A program made the position numbers and the translations under genes. A stretch of 64,000 nucleotides of DNA from Variovorax sp. J22G73 (lineage in GTDB: Bacteria; Pseudomonadota; Gammaproteobacteria; Burkholderiales; Burkholderiaceae_C). The DNA lies in the NCBI RefSeq assembly GCF_030317035.1, contig NZ_JASZYK010000022.1:34334-98333 (forward strand). Reading direction: 5' to 3'. A model generated the notes under the pieces. The model was not told the origin of the DNA. It saw only the letters and a list, made by a program, of their open reading frames with translations, and did not search any database. The first letter of the stretch is position 1; the number at the start of each line of letters is the position of its first letter. This document shows positions 52,796 through 61,193 of the stretch, piece by piece.

Positions 52796-52996
52796 ATGGC
52801 AGAAAACGAAGTGGCACGGAGCGAGCAACTTGACCTCGCGGACCAATACCTGGCGAAGGTGAAAACTTCCATCTCGGCACTGAGCCAGACAGAGTACCTC
52901 CCGAAAGAGGTGTTGGCGGCCCTGCAAGATCTAACGAGCGCAAGCGACTGCTTGAGCACCGTGCTGCGGCAGTTTTATCCTCAGCTCTCCAAATAG
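52796..52996 (+). CDS. Hypothetical small helical protein
   Basis: The 66-residue frame has GGAG shortly before the ATG. It begins MAENEVARSEQLDLADQYLA and continues as an amphipathic helical protein (LSQTEYLPKEVLAALQDLTS, CLSTVLRQFYPQL). No domain is recognised. It is convergent with the H-NS-like gene. Confidence 0.5.
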   Translation: MAENEVARSEQLDLADQYLAKVKTSISALSQTEYLPKEVLAALQDLTSASDCLSTVLRQFYPQLSK

Positions 52997-53016
52997 TTGG
53001 CACATCCGGATCTGCG

Positions 53017-53340
53017 TCAGACGCGAAATTCGTCGAGCGTTTTGCCGGAGGCCATTGCGTCCCGCAACCACAGCGGGCGACGGCCGCGGCCCGTCCATTT
53101 GTTGCCATTGCCGTCTCTGTAGATCGGTGTCCGCGTTGTCGAGGGTCCCTTTGGTCGCAGATTTCCTTTGCGCGATGTCGAAGCGCCCCTGCCGAACAAC
53201 ATTTGTGGCGTGATGGCGTACCGGGCGATGTTCTCCCTCATCTCACGCAACACCTGGTCGACGGCGCGCTGGCGTAATTGGTGCACCTCCTGTTCCAGGT
53301 CGGCAATGCGATGCTGAAGCTGCTCATAGGTTTCTGCCAT
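53017..53340 (-). CDS. hns: H-NS family nucleoid protein
   Basis: The 107-residue protein begins MAETYEQLQHRIADLEQEVH, a coiled-coil oligomerisation helix, with a flexible middle and the H-NS DNA-binding end: YRDGNGNKWTGRGRRPLWLR. This is the Y-D-GN-W-GRGRRP-WL pattern of the H-NS/BpH3 type. It silences AT-rich or transferred DNA; its presence in an accessory region is typical of plasmids and islands. An IS element lies about 90 bases upstream of its start. Confidence 0.92.
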   Translation of the reverse strand: MAETYEQLQHRIADLEQEVHQLRQRAVDQVLREMRENIARYAITPQMLFGRGASTSRKGNLRPKGPSTTRTPIYRDGNGNKWTGRGRRPLWLRDAMASGKTLDEFRV

Positions 53341-53429
53341 AGCGATTCCTTTCCTGCCTTCCGATCAAGACGCCATCAGGCCGCCAACTTATATTCGTAG
53401 TAAGGCCTGAATCTGTCACCCAGGATCGC

Positions 53430-53458
53430 TGACCTGCCCCCTCCTGCCGTGCCATTCA
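53430..53458. repeat. Left terminal inverted repeat of the IS407-group element
   Basis: TGACCTGCCCCCTCCTGCCG lines up with the complement of the opposite end with a few mismatches. Confidence 0.85.
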
Positions 53459-53484
53459 TAACGAGGAAGTCCGGGGTTGCAAGA

Positions 53485-54321
53485 TTAATTGATCTCTGTG
53501 GTTGTTGAGCTGGTTCGAGCTGCATCGCCAGCGCGCTGGCGATGCAGCTGGGCGAACTTCGCCGGTGGCATTCGCTGGCAACTGCTGTGCGGCCTGACCT
53601 CGTTGTAGTCCTGTCTCCATGCCTTGATGGCCGATCTGGCCTGCTGCAGCGTCTCAAACCATTGCTCGTTCAGGCACTCGTCCCTGAACTTGCCGTTGAA
53701 GCTCTCGATGTAGCCGTTCTGCATGGGCCTTCCGGGCTCGATCAGGATGTGGCGAATGCCGTGGGTCTGCGCCCAGCCCATGAACGCACGGCTGGTGAAC
53801 TCCGGGCCGTTGTCGGTGCGCACGGCCAATGGGTAGCCTCTGAAGACAGCCGCCTGGTCCAGCAGCCGCGTGACGTACTGACCCGAGATGCCCCAGTCCA
53901 CTGAGATGCTCACGCACTCGTGGCTAAAGTCGTCGGCCACCGTTAGGCACTTGATGCGCCGTCCGGTGCTCAGGCTGTCGCTGACGAAGTCCATGCTCCA
54001 CACCTGGTTGGCCGTGCTGGCAAGTTGCAGCGGCACGCGTTCGTTGGCGGGGCGTTTGACCTTCTTGCGCTTGCGCACCGCCAGATTGGCGGCGCTGTAC
54101 AGGCGGTAGACACGCTTGTGGTTCACGCCTGGGAAGTGCGGGCGCAGCATGTCGTGGATACGCCGATAGCCGAAGCGCCGCCGCGCATGTGCGACCTCGA
54201 CGATCTTGCTGCTGAGTTCCTGGTTCATGGCGTCGACCTCGGGTGGATTGCGGTAGCTGTCGCGCGAGAGCTCCACAAGCCTGCACGCGCGTCGTTCGCT
54301 CAGATCACATTGCTCGATCAT
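53485..54321 (-). CDS. IS3-family transposase OrfB (DDE catalytic protein)
   Basis: The 278-residue frame is the catalytic part: MIEQCDLSERRACRLVELSR, FGYRRIHDMLRPHFPGVNHK, then the DDE residues in VWSMDFVSDSL, VRTDNGPEFTS and NGYIESFNGKFRDECL. The frame is open upstream of the ATG (reading ALAPQAKRAAVAT), so the fused OrfAB is made by a -1 frameshift at the A-AAG run where orfA ends. All catalytic residues are present. It should be functional. Confidence 0.93.
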   Translation of the reverse strand: MIEQCDLSERRACRLVELSRDSYRNPPEVDAMNQELSSKIVEVAHARRRFGYRRIHDMLRPHFPGVNHKRVYRLYSAANLAVRKRKKVKRPANERVPLQLASTANQVWSMDFVSDSLSTGRRIKCLTVADDFSHECVSISVDWGISGQYVTRLLDQAAVFRGYPLAVRTDNGPEFTSRAFMGWAQTHGIRHILIEPGRPMQNGYIESFNGKFRDECLNEQWFETLQQARSAIKAWRQDYNEVRPHSSCQRMPPAKFAQLHRQRAGDAARTSSTTTEIN

Positions 54322-54353
54322 GGTGGCGACGGCGGCACGCTTGGCCTGTGGGG

Positions 54354-54629
54354 CTAACGCTTTACCCCGAAGGCGGTGTTCAGTGCGTGGATGTCCAGAT
54401 GGGCCTCTGCCAACAGCTTCTTGAGCTTGTTGTTCTCCGCCTCGAGTTCACGCAGTCGCCTGGCGTCAGGCACATCCATTCCGCCGTATTTGGCGCGCCA
54501 TTTGTAGAAGGTCGCGTCGCTGAAGCCGCCTTTGCGGCACAGATCCTTGATCGGCAAGCCGGACTCGGCCTGCTTGATGAAACCGATGATCTGCTCCTCG
54601 GTATATCTGCTCTTTCTCATGTCCGTCAT
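54354..54629 (-). CDS. IS3-family transposase OrfA (DNA-binding protein)
   Basis: The 91-residue protein begins MTDMRKSRYTEEQIIGFIKQ and has the HTH LPIKDLCRKGGFSDATFYKW, followed by a leucine zipper (LRELEAENNKLKKLLAEAHL). It binds the IS ends and dimerises. Its end overlaps the upstream extension of orfB, in the -1 frame, as expected for programmed frameshifting. Confidence 0.92.
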   Translation of the reverse strand: MTDMRKSRYTEEQIIGFIKQAESGLPIKDLCRKGGFSDATFYKWRAKYGGMDVPDARRLRELEAENNKLKKLLAEAHLDIHALNTAFGVKR

Positions 54630-54659
54630 TCTCCAAGTTGACGGACTTCGCTGCCATTA

Positions 54660-54688
54660 CGCTGGTACGGCTGGAAGGGGGCAGGTCA
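54660..54688. repeat. Right terminal inverted repeat of the IS407-group element
   Basis: The complement reads TGACCTGCCCCCTTCCAGCC and pairs with the left end. Confidence 0.85.
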
Positions 54689-54692
54689 TCGC

Positions 54693-55433
54693 TTCCAGCT
54701 CGTCAAGCGTGCGCTCCTCAGGGCTCAGCCAAGCGTTGAGATCTTCCAGCGCTAAGGGAAAATGATGCAACGGTCACGCCCTGCGATCGCCAACTCACGA
54801 CGAGAGTCCTAGAACCACGTGTTGGCTACAGCATATGAATACATAGTGATACGACGTGCCACAAGGTCGTCACGTGATCTCCGGTTGACTCCGACCCAAC
54901 CTGACATCTTTTACAAGGCCAGTGTGTTGAGCCATTGCCACGAGGGGCGCCCCGCTGCTGGACTACTGGTCCCGTCACTGCCACATCGCCAAAACTAGAA
55001 CACAAGTGAATCGGATAGCCCGTTTCGGAAAAGCAGCCTATTGGGGCACACATCGTAAATTTCAAGGTTCGGCCGCGTGCGCGCCACTGCCACCCTTTAC
55101 TTAATGCTGCTAGCGCGATTGCGCGAGCGCCAACGATAACCCTCGATGAGAGCATTCGCCAAACGACTACTAAGCGGCTTAGAGCCTACATGATCGCTTA
55201 TGCGCCGATCGCGCCGCGTAGCTAGCCCGATAAGACTGCGGCCGTCTGGAACATGTTGTCGTGTTTCTGCGGCTTTGTTGAACATTCTGTCTAAACCTGC
55301 GGTAGTCATGAACTTGTTGTCTCTAGTTCACGTGACATAAAGATCAAGACACCTTCAGAAATCCCATATAAATCAACAAGTTACAAACTGAGGACTGTCA
55401 GGAGCATCTTGTCGCCGCAGGGTTAGCAGCTAC
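54693..55433. other. Stretch between the IS element and kfrA
   Basis: Beyond the interrupted gene remnant, no gene is certain. A minus-strand frame at 55097-55309 (70 codons, MTTAGLDRMFNKAAETR) is divergent from kfrA and might be real, but it has no recognised domain. An inverted repeat at 55309-55330 may be an operator. Confidence 0.4.
55309..55330. promoter_or_regulatory. Inverted repeat, possible KfrA operator
   Basis: TGAACT-N10-AGTTCA is a perfect 6-base inverted repeat about 105 bases before the kfrA start, at the start of the divergent minus-strand frame. KfrA proteins repress their own promoters. The link is inference. Confidence 0.3.
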
Positions 55434-56624
55434 GTGCCGGCGCCCGAGCCGCCCCCCGAAAAGGCACGCAAACCCGGGCGCGTGGGCGTGCAGTTGCATG
55501 AGGTGCTGCAAGCCGCCGACGACCTTGTGGCACGTGGCCTGAAACCCACGATCGAGCGTGTGCGCCAGCACTTGCATGGCGGCTCGCCCAACACGATCAG
55601 CCCGATGCTTGACGAGTGGTTCGCGCGGCTGGCCGTCCGCCTGGCCGCGCCGGCGGAAAGCGCCGCCGCACAAGCCGCGGCCCCCGGCGCTGCGCGCCCC
55701 GCCCGTCCGGTGGACCCGGCTGATGACGTGCCTCTGGGCGTGACCGAAGCAGCTCGAAATTTGTGGCGCGCGGCACTCACACACTCCGCGCAGGTTCACA
55801 ACGCGCAGATCCAATCTGACCATCGCGCACTGGTGCTCGAGCGCGAAGCAATGGCTGTGCGCGAAGCTGACCAGCAGCGCCGCGAGGCAGCCTTTGAGGA
55901 CAAGAAGGCAGACCTGGACAATGCCCTCGCCTCCTCCCAACGCGCGCTCACCGCGATGGAAGTGCGACACGAAGCCCAGTTGCAGGACGCCGCCCGCTCG
56001 CTCGCCGACGCGAAAGCGGAAGTCCGGGCCCTGAAGAAATCGCTCGCAGCGGCTGAAGCGACCAACACGGCCGTGCGCGAGACTGCCGCAGCCGACGTGA
56101 CGAGCGCCAAGCGCGGGGCGCAGGATGCGGAAGAGCGCCACATCGGCCAGGAGCGTCGTTTATTGGCCGAGGTCGACCGCGCCCGCGAGGAAGCCGAGCG
56201 GGCCAACCTGGCAGCTGCGCAAGCAGCCGCCCGCGACCAAGCTGCGCTGACCAAGGCGGCTGAGCAGTTGGCCACCACACGCGAACAGCTGAACACTGCT
56301 GTGCACAAAGCACGCGCAGACACCGTCGCGGCCCAGGCTGAGACATCTGCTGCGCGCGCCACCGCACGAGACGCACAGGTGCTGGCGGACAGCAGTTTGG
56401 CAAAGCAGGCCAATGAGCTCAATCAGGCACGCGCCGAACTGGAACATGTCCGAACTCGGCTGCACGAGACACGAACGCTCCATGAGCGAGAAATGACCGC
56501 CCATGAAGCTACACGACAACTACTCCAACGCGCAATAGGTGCGCCTGCGGCCGCAAGCGCGAACAGCAAGGATTCGAACCCTGCGCTGTTGGGCCGCGCT
56601 CCGCGTAAGCGGACCGACAACTGA
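55434..56624 (+). CDS. kfrA: KfrA-like DNA-binding protein with long coiled coil
   Basis: The GTG-started 396-residue protein has an N-terminal KfrA DNA-binding domain (residues about 15-65: RVGVQLHEVLQAADDLVARG, LKPTIERVRQHLHGGSPNTI). From about 115 to 370 it is an almost continuous Ala/Glu-rich coiled coil (LASSQRALTAMEVRHEAQLQ, LNQARAELEHVRTRLHETRT). KfrA proteins are known from IncP and other plasmids, where they bind DNA, self-regulate and take part in partitioning or nucleoid organisation. Here it lies in an accessory region next to an H-NS-like gene and mobile DNA, with no other partition gene nearby. Confidence 0.85.
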   Translation: MPAPEPPPEKARKPGRVGVQLHEVLQAADDLVARGLKPTIERVRQHLHGGSPNTISPMLDEWFARLAVRLAAPAESAAAQAAAPGAARPARPVDPADDVPLGVTEAARNLWRAALTHSAQVHNAQIQSDHRALVLEREAMAVREADQQRREAAFEDKKADLDNALASSQRALTAMEVRHEAQLQDAARSLADAKAEVRALKKSLAAAEATNTAVRETAAADVTSAKRGAQDAEERHIGQERRLLAEVDRAREEAERANLAAAQAAARDQAALTKAAEQLATTREQLNTAVHKARADTVAAQAETSAARATARDAQVLADSSLAKQANELNQARAELEHVRTRLHETRTLHEREMTAHEATRQLLQRAIGAPAAASANSKDSNPALLGRAPRKRTDN

Positions 56625-56814
56625 ATGGGCACGTCCTGCCCTGGTTCATGGACCTCCCGCAGCACCACTGCCCCCCCTCTGCGCGGCGCCACCCGCGAAA
56701 TGCTTGCGTTCACAGCGACGCGCGGAGCCAGTCATTGCTACCGCCTATGCAGCGCACGCTCTTCAAGATGCGCTTCATAGGCGCCAACGCTGGTCGCTTT
56801 CATTGCGCCTAGGT

Positions 56815-57007
56815 CCGCAACGAGGGCAAGCCCATTCCAGCAGTGATCCTCGCCATCGACTTCGAGCCGGTGCCGCGCAGCGTCAGACTGGGGCTGTTCG
56901 TCATCAAGGAGATCGCAAAGGCCCACAGTAGCGAATCGACGGCCTCGCCCGACACGACGCAGGGAATGACCTTCGCGTTGCGCTTCCCGGCAAATCCGCA
57001 GCGCTAG
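56815..57007 (+). pseudogene. C-terminal relic of a histidine kinase ATPase domain
   Basis: The frame reads NEGKPIPAVILAIDFEPVPR, then VRLGLFVIKEIAKAHSSEST and GMTFALRFPA before the stop. This is the N-box end and G2-type part (GLGLFVIKEIAKAH) of a HATPase_c domain. The first part, including the dimerisation His domain, is missing. The upstream 190 bases hold nothing recognisable. Confidence 0.8.
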
Positions 57008-57505
57008 CCCTGCCAGCCTCTCTGCGCCAAACGAGACCCGACACGACCCTCCGGCCGATGGCAGGACTCTGCTCTGAGCCGCAGAACATGGCTTACCAGT
57101 CGCGCTGCGTGCGTCTTGGCAAGGCTGCACGCACAGCAGAATGCGCTGTGACACCCGGGCGTCCGCGGTCCCAGACAAAACTGGATCCAGGGCAGACGTT
57201 CAAAGACCGCCGTTGACCTCGAACGTTCCGCAGACCATTGCCTTGTCCAACTTTGTTGAGGTCGTCCTGTTGAACAAATCGTCCTGAAGCAGCGGTCGTC
57301 TGAGGAGGCCGGCGAGTGGCCAGGAGCTGCTATCCAGGATCCCTCCCGAAATCGCTTGATAGCCGTCAAAAAAGCTGTTGAGGAATACGAATGAATCCGC
57401 AAAACGACGCGGATCTGTGCCTGGACTGAACGAGTTGACCGCGATGCTGAGTCATCGTCAAAACATGAAACGCTTCGAGTTGCTCTCTTGACCAAAAACT
57501 TTCAA
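57008..57505. other. Intergenic stretch, nothing recognised
   Basis: No domain-bearing frame, repeat or RNA gene was seen. Confidence 0.4.
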
Positions 57506-57742
57506 TTAATGCATGGAGAGATCCAGACCCATCCTATTGCAAAACTCAAAGGTGAGGAAAAGCATGAGGAACGCAGAAGCGACGAACGCCCCGCCCACCT
57601 TGATGGAAGTGAGTACTACTGCAGCTGTCTTTTGATTTCTGTCCTTTTGTCCCCGATCGTAATGCCACTTGACGGCTAAAAACATGCCTATGCTAAGCAC
57701 GAGAACCTTAAAAATAACAAAAGAGATAGGTATTGAATTCAT
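57506..57742 (-). CDS. Small membrane protein, two transmembrane segments
   Basis: The frame from MNSIPISFVIFKVLVLSIGM gives 78 residues with two hydrophobic segments, ISFVIFKVLVLSIGMFLAVK and VGGAFVASAFLMLFLTFEFC, and a basic loop between them (HYDRGQKDRNQK). A longer upstream frame looks non-coding. Its start lies about 230 bases from the broken MocR operator array, so it may be the regulated gene. No family is recognised. Confidence 0.6.
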   Translation of the reverse strand: MNSIPISFVIFKVLVLSIGMFLAVKWHYDRGQKDRNQKTAAVVLTSIKVGGAFVASAFLMLFLTFEFCNRMGLDLSMH

Positions 57743-57969
57743 GATTGAAGGATATGAATGGTGAAATACGGCGAAATGCCCGAGTGCGGCGATTAGCCCA
57801 ATAGACCGATGGAGAAACAAGAAAATCAATCTAACGAAACGGTTGCGGTGAGCTAAATGAGCGTCCGCAAGGCGCGTCGCGAGGCACGCAAGACATGGTC
57901 GAAAGGCGGAGCAATCTGCCGGTACTACAGAAGCACTCTCTTCGCGTTGCTGAGTGTTCGTCTTCCAGC

Positions 57970-58095
57970 CTGATACGTACAGAATCAGATCAACGGAAAA
58001 TTTCCGTATCAGAAGGAAGGAGACGGGAAGTCGCTCCGGCCACGCCGACGTTCTGATACGAAAATCTGGAAAATGGTCCACAACGACCGTATCAG
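57970..58095. promoter_or_regulatory. Operator array before the MocR-type genes
   Basis: The octamer CTGATACG or its complement CGTATCAG occurs four times within 126 bases: 57970-57977, 58005-58012, 58053-58060 and 58088-58095. The orientation alternates. The last copy ends next to the AAGGAG before the start at 58102. MocR/GntR-type regulators commonly bind such repeats in their own promoters, so this is a likely autoregulatory site. That link is inferred from position. Confidence 0.7.
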
Positions 58096-58101
58096 AAGGA
58101 G

Positions 58102-58314
58102 ATGCCCATTAACCGCTACGAGAAGCTTGCCGACGACATCGCTCAGCGCATTCGCACGGGTAGCCTGAAGGAGAACGATCGCCTTCCCTCCGTGCGCGAA
58201 CTGAAGTCGCAGCTGGGTATCAGTGCGTCTACCGTGTTCTCTGCTTACTACCTGCTGGAGGCGCAAGGGCTTGTCGAAGCGCGGCAGCGGTCGAGCAACT
58301 TGCCGCCGGCATGA
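58102..58314 (+). CDS. GntR-type HTH half of a broken MocR regulator
   Basis: The 70-residue frame reads MPINRYEKLADDIAQRIRTG, LPSVRELKSQLGISASTVFS and YYLLEAQGLVEARQRSS, a complete GntR winged helix. It ends in a stop that overlaps the ATG of the aminotransferase half. In intact MocR/PdxR-like regulators the two halves are one protein joined by a linker of about 60-90 residues, which is missing here. The ribosome site lies directly against the ATG, and the operator array overlaps it. The protein could still bind DNA. Confidence 0.8.
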   Translation: MPINRYEKLADDIAQRIRTGSLKENDRLPSVRELKSQLGISASTVFSAYYLLEAQGLVEARQRSSNLPPA

Positions 58315-59393
58315 CGCGAGCGCTCAAGCGGATGGATCCTTGGCAGACCGTCGAGGATCTGTCACCAGGAAACGCCCTATTACGCCATCAGATCTCCCTC
58401 CGCTATGGCAGCGTCGGGATGGATGTTCCTGCGTCAGAACTGGTCATCACCAGCGGAGCGATGGAAGCACTCAATCTTGCGCTCGAATCGGTCACGCAGC
58501 CAGGCGACGTCGTAGCGATCGAAACGCCAACCTTTTATGGTGCGTTGCAGGCATTAGAGCGGCGCGGTCTTCGCGCGGTCGAGGTTGAGACCCATCCGCG
58601 AACCGGCGTAGATCTCGACTCTCTTGCTCGAGTGATCGACGAGCATCCGGTGAAGGCCTGCTGGTTCATGCCGACCTTCCAGAATCCAATGGGCAGCACC
58701 ATGAGCGACGCAGCCAAAGAGCAACTGGTCGGCATGCTCGCCACCCGCGCCATACCGCTGATCGAAGACGACGTGTACGGCGAGCTCGCGCATGGGGCTC
58801 GGAGACCGCCACCAGCCAAGGCCTGGGACCGGACTGGCTGGGTGCTGCACTGCAGTTCTTTCTCGAAATCGCTGGCACCCGGCTATCGCATCGGTTGGGT
58901 AGCAGGCGGTCGCTTTGCAGCCACTTTGGGTCGGAACAAGTTGATGAGTTCGCTGGCGACGGCACTCCCTTCGCAACTAGCGTTGCAGGAGTACCTGCAA
59001 CACAAGAGTTTCGATCGTCACCTGCGAGCCTTGCGGCATTCGCTCAGCCGCCAGCAGGCTGCATGCTTGCGACTTATCGAGCGATACTTTCCGACTGGAA
59101 CGCAAGTCACGTGCCCTGAGGGTGGCTATTTTCTGTGGCTCGCGCTGCCAGAAGGTGTCGACTCGCTCACACTGCAGCAGGACGCCCTTCGGCTCGGCAT
59201 AGGCGTAGCACCGGGCCATTTGTTTTCAGCCGACCGTCGATACACCCGGCACCTACGCATCAACTACGGGCATCTTGCCGACCCGCGGTTGGAAGGGGCC
59301 ATCAGAAGTCTTGGAGATCTCGCCAACGCGCAGCTTAAATCTGCAACTGAAAAATCGGAGCCAATCTTCGACGGACATTCGTCGAGACCCTAG
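58311..59393 (+). CDS. Aminotransferase-like half of a broken MocR regulator
   Basis: The 360-residue frame begins MTRALKRMDPWQTVEDLSPG, matching the point where MocR linkers meet the type-I aminotransferase fold. It shows ELVITSGAMEALNLALE, the Asn-Pro in MPTFQNPMGSTMS, the PLP-ring Asp in IEDDVYGELA and the PLP-binding Lys in CSSFSKSLAPGYRIGW, so PLP binding seems intact. It is in a different frame from the GntR half, with a four-base overlap. Either the gene is a frameshifted relic or the halves are translated separately. Confidence 0.8.
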   Translation: MTRALKRMDPWQTVEDLSPGNALLRHQISLRYGSVGMDVPASELVITSGAMEALNLALESVTQPGDVVAIETPTFYGALQALERRGLRAVEVETHPRTGVDLDSLARVIDEHPVKACWFMPTFQNPMGSTMSDAAKEQLVGMLATRAIPLIEDDVYGELAHGARRPPPAKAWDRTGWVLHCSSFSKSLAPGYRIGWVAGGRFAATLGRNKLMSSLATALPSQLALQEYLQHKSFDRHLRALRHSLSRQQAACLRLIERYFPTGTQVTCPEGGYFLWLALPEGVDSLTLQQDALRLGIGVAPGHLFSADRRYTRHLRINYGHLADPRLEGAIRSLGDLANAQLKSATEKSEPIFDGHSSRP

Positions 59394-59605
59394 TCTGCGT
59401 CAACGCAGGTCAAGGTCCGCCGCCCTGGATTGACTCTCAACGGCATGCGTGCCGCTTCTGTCCAGTCGTCGACGCCTCGCTGCAAAGATGGCACGAAAGC
59501 CTCAAGCGGTAGCCCCGACTTTTCGGCAACAAAGTTGAGGGGGTCGTGGACGAGTGCGCTTTTCGCGCTGCCGAGTGGCCGGTTGAAAATTTCTTTAACT
59601 CTCAA
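59390..59605 (-). CDS. Hypothetical protein, 71 residues
   Basis: The frame overlaps the end of the aminotransferase half by four bases, on the opposite strand. It contains AKSALVHDPLNFVAEKSGLP and SLQRGVDDWTEAARMPLRVN. The composition looks coding, but no domain or strong ribosome site is evident. Confidence 0.35.
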   Translation of the reverse strand: MRVKEIFNRPLGSAKSALVHDPLNFVAEKSGLPLEAFVPSLQRGVDDWTEAARMPLRVNPGRRTLTCVDAD

Positions 59606-59938
59606 TGCAGTGATCGTATCGGCCAGCCTCCGTGTCGGAAAATTTGACGGAATGGCGACGCCGCGCAGCCGGATCCGGGCACGCGCAGCAAGCGTTGCCC
59701 CGATGTGCGTGGCCTACTTTCGACGCGAGGCGCTGCCTACCCGCTACATTCCTCCGCACAAATGGGAGACGTGCTTGAAATCGGTTGCTTTGAAGTGTGC
59801 TGGCTACGCTGCAAAGCTGGCAGTTGCATCTGATGCGGAGCCATTCGTTGCGGCTACTGCGGGATCGTGCAGTAGGTTCAGAGGCGTGGAGACACTGCAG
59901 TGCTTCGGCGCCTCACGCGGACCGAGCTTTCAGCGGCG
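59606..59938. other. Intergenic stretch, nothing recognised
   Basis: A plus-strand frame runs through here into the ATPase gene in antisense, but it is Arg/Ser-rich and has no domain. Confidence 0.4.
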
Positions 59939-61105
59939 TCACGGTGAACCCAGGGCTGGTACGTCCAGCAGGCCGTGCTCGCGCATCAACTCCGCGGTTG
60001 TGGTCTCTTCTAGGGAGTAAACGCCTCGCTTCTCTTTCCAAACCAGCGACTTCTCCTGAAGGGCTCCGAGCGCCGCCTGGACGTTGGAGACCTCGGGTAC
60101 GGTTTTCTCGTCCGGCGCGAGTGCAGCAAGCATCGTTCGGTAGCTCTCCATGGTCCCGGTCTCGAACGGCGCGTACTTGTCGCCCTGACTCGCCAGGACA
60201 CGCAACACGGCCGACTGCAGGGGCGTGAGGGCGTGGATCACCCGCAGCGTCTGCTGGTCAGCTTCCTCGATCTGCTGATCCACTGCCTTAGCGAAGGCGG
60301 CACCGGCGTCCGCCGGCTTGATGCTGAAGTCAAAGCGGAGGCTGTCCGCCGCCGCGCCCAAGATCTCCGGGCGGAATCCCGCGCGCTCGAAGAGCTTCGT
60401 GACCGCATCCGGCTCCAGCGGGCCGGCCAGGCCGACACCTTTGCAGAACCACTGGATGTAGCCAGCGTCGAGGGGCGGAAATGCGACCAAGGGCGCGCCG
60501 AAGAATGCCTGGTCCTTGCTGTTGCGCAGCATCGCCAGCTTGTCCCGGTTGGACCCCGTAGCGACGATGCGCAAACCGAAATGCGCGCTGCTGTTGAGCT
60601 CGTCGCGCGCGGCTTTCAGTGCGAACAAGGCGTCATAGCCGCCGTCCGTGGTGATCGCGTGCTGGGCCTCGTCGATCAAGAGCACGATCGGCTGCTTGGT
60701 CTCGTCGGAGAGCGCCGCCAGCGCGCCGCTCAGTGAGATCTCCTTGCCCAGGCCGACGCGGTCAAGCGAGAACGCTACTCCCCCGACAGTGACCTTCTCC
60801 ATGCCGGCCGCTTTGGCCAGCCGGGCGACGATGCCCTCGTGCTTGGCCAGCTCGGCGCGCACCGCGCCGACGATCACTGCGCCCGGATCTGCTTGCTTGT
60901 TCGCCCAGAGGTCGACGTAGAGGACGGTGGCGCCATAACGCTGCAGCGCGGGGCGTAGATCCTCGCGCACGAAGGTGGACTTCCCGGTGCGCCTTGGCGC
61001 GGCAAGGAATAGCCCGGAAGCGGATGCTGATCCTACGGCCGAAGCCATGATGCCTTTGACCATTTGCTCAGCGAGCTCGGTGCGGTGAAAAACGATGTCG
61101 GCCAT
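59939..61105 (-). CDS. P-loop ATPase, AAA/archaeal-ATPase type
   Basis: Start chosen at MADIVFHRTELAEQMVKGIM. The 388-residue protein has Walker A APRRTGKST at about 36-44, Walker B QPIVLLIDEAQHA with the catalytic Glu, and a sensor-like IVATGSNRDKL. A C-terminal helical winged-helix-like part follows (IHALTPLQSAVLRVLASQGD, VQAALGALQEKSLVWKEKRG). This matches the PF01637-type ATPases, relatives of STAND and Cdc6-like proteins, often encoded alone near integrases and used as signalling or defence switches. No effector domain is attached. A short inverted repeat sits about 60 bases before its start. Confidence 0.85.
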   Translation of the reverse strand: MADIVFHRTELAEQMVKGIMASAVGSASASGLFLAAPRRTGKSTFVREDLRPALQRYGATVLYVDLWANKQADPGAVIVGAVRAELAKHEGIVARLAKAAGMEKVTVGGVAFSLDRVGLGKEISLSGALAALSDETKQPIVLLIDEAQHAITTDGGYDALFALKAARDELNSSAHFGLRIVATGSNRDKLAMLRNSKDQAFFGAPLVAFPPLDAGYIQWFCKGVGLAGPLEPDAVTKLFERAGFRPEILGAAADSLRFDFSIKPADAGAAFAKAVDQQIEEADQQTLRVIHALTPLQSAVLRVLASQGDKYAPFETGTMESYRTMLAALAPDEKTVPEVSNVQAALGALQEKSLVWKEKRGVYSLEETTTAELMREHGLLDVPALGSP

Positions 61106-61163
61106 TGAATGTCTCCACGTACGCATTGCCCGGACCCCAGGGCGAAACCGGTCGATTACGGTG

Positions 61164-61193
61164 GACTATAGGCGTGAAACTCGAATTATAGTC
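61164..61193. promoter_or_regulatory. Inverted repeat upstream of the ATPase gene
   Basis: GACTATA and TATAGTC are exact inverted repeats separated by 16 bases in an AT-richer patch, about 60 bases before the ATPase start. They may mark an operator. No regulator is known. Confidence 0.35.

Larger units (their letters stand above)
53430..54688 (-). mobile_element. Complete IS3-family element, IS407 group, 1259 bp
   Basis: Terminal inverted repeats start TGACCTGCCCCCT at 53430 and end with the complement at 54688. The flanking TCGC is duplicated (53426-53429 and 54689-54692), a 4-bp target duplication expected for this group. The element holds orfA and orfB in overlapping frames on the minus strand. 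It appears intact and recent. Confidence 0.93.
53376..54773 (-). pseudogene. Gene remnant split by the IS407-group element
   Basis: Removing the IS and one target-site copy joins the frame LALEDLNAWLSPEERTLDEL on the right to EAILGDRFRPYYEYKLAA and a stop codon at 53376. The join is in frame, so the IS inserted near the 3' end of an open coding region. Upstream of 54773 the frame ends at a stop and no start was found, so the gene was already broken or truncated. The pattern weakly recalls the end of SRAP/YedK-type proteins, but this is uncertain. Confidence 0.5.

Noticed and set aside
59430..60020. A 196-codon plus-strand frame between the MocR halves and the ATPase gene
   Set aside because: Ser/Arg-rich composition, no domain, and it runs antisense into the ATPase.
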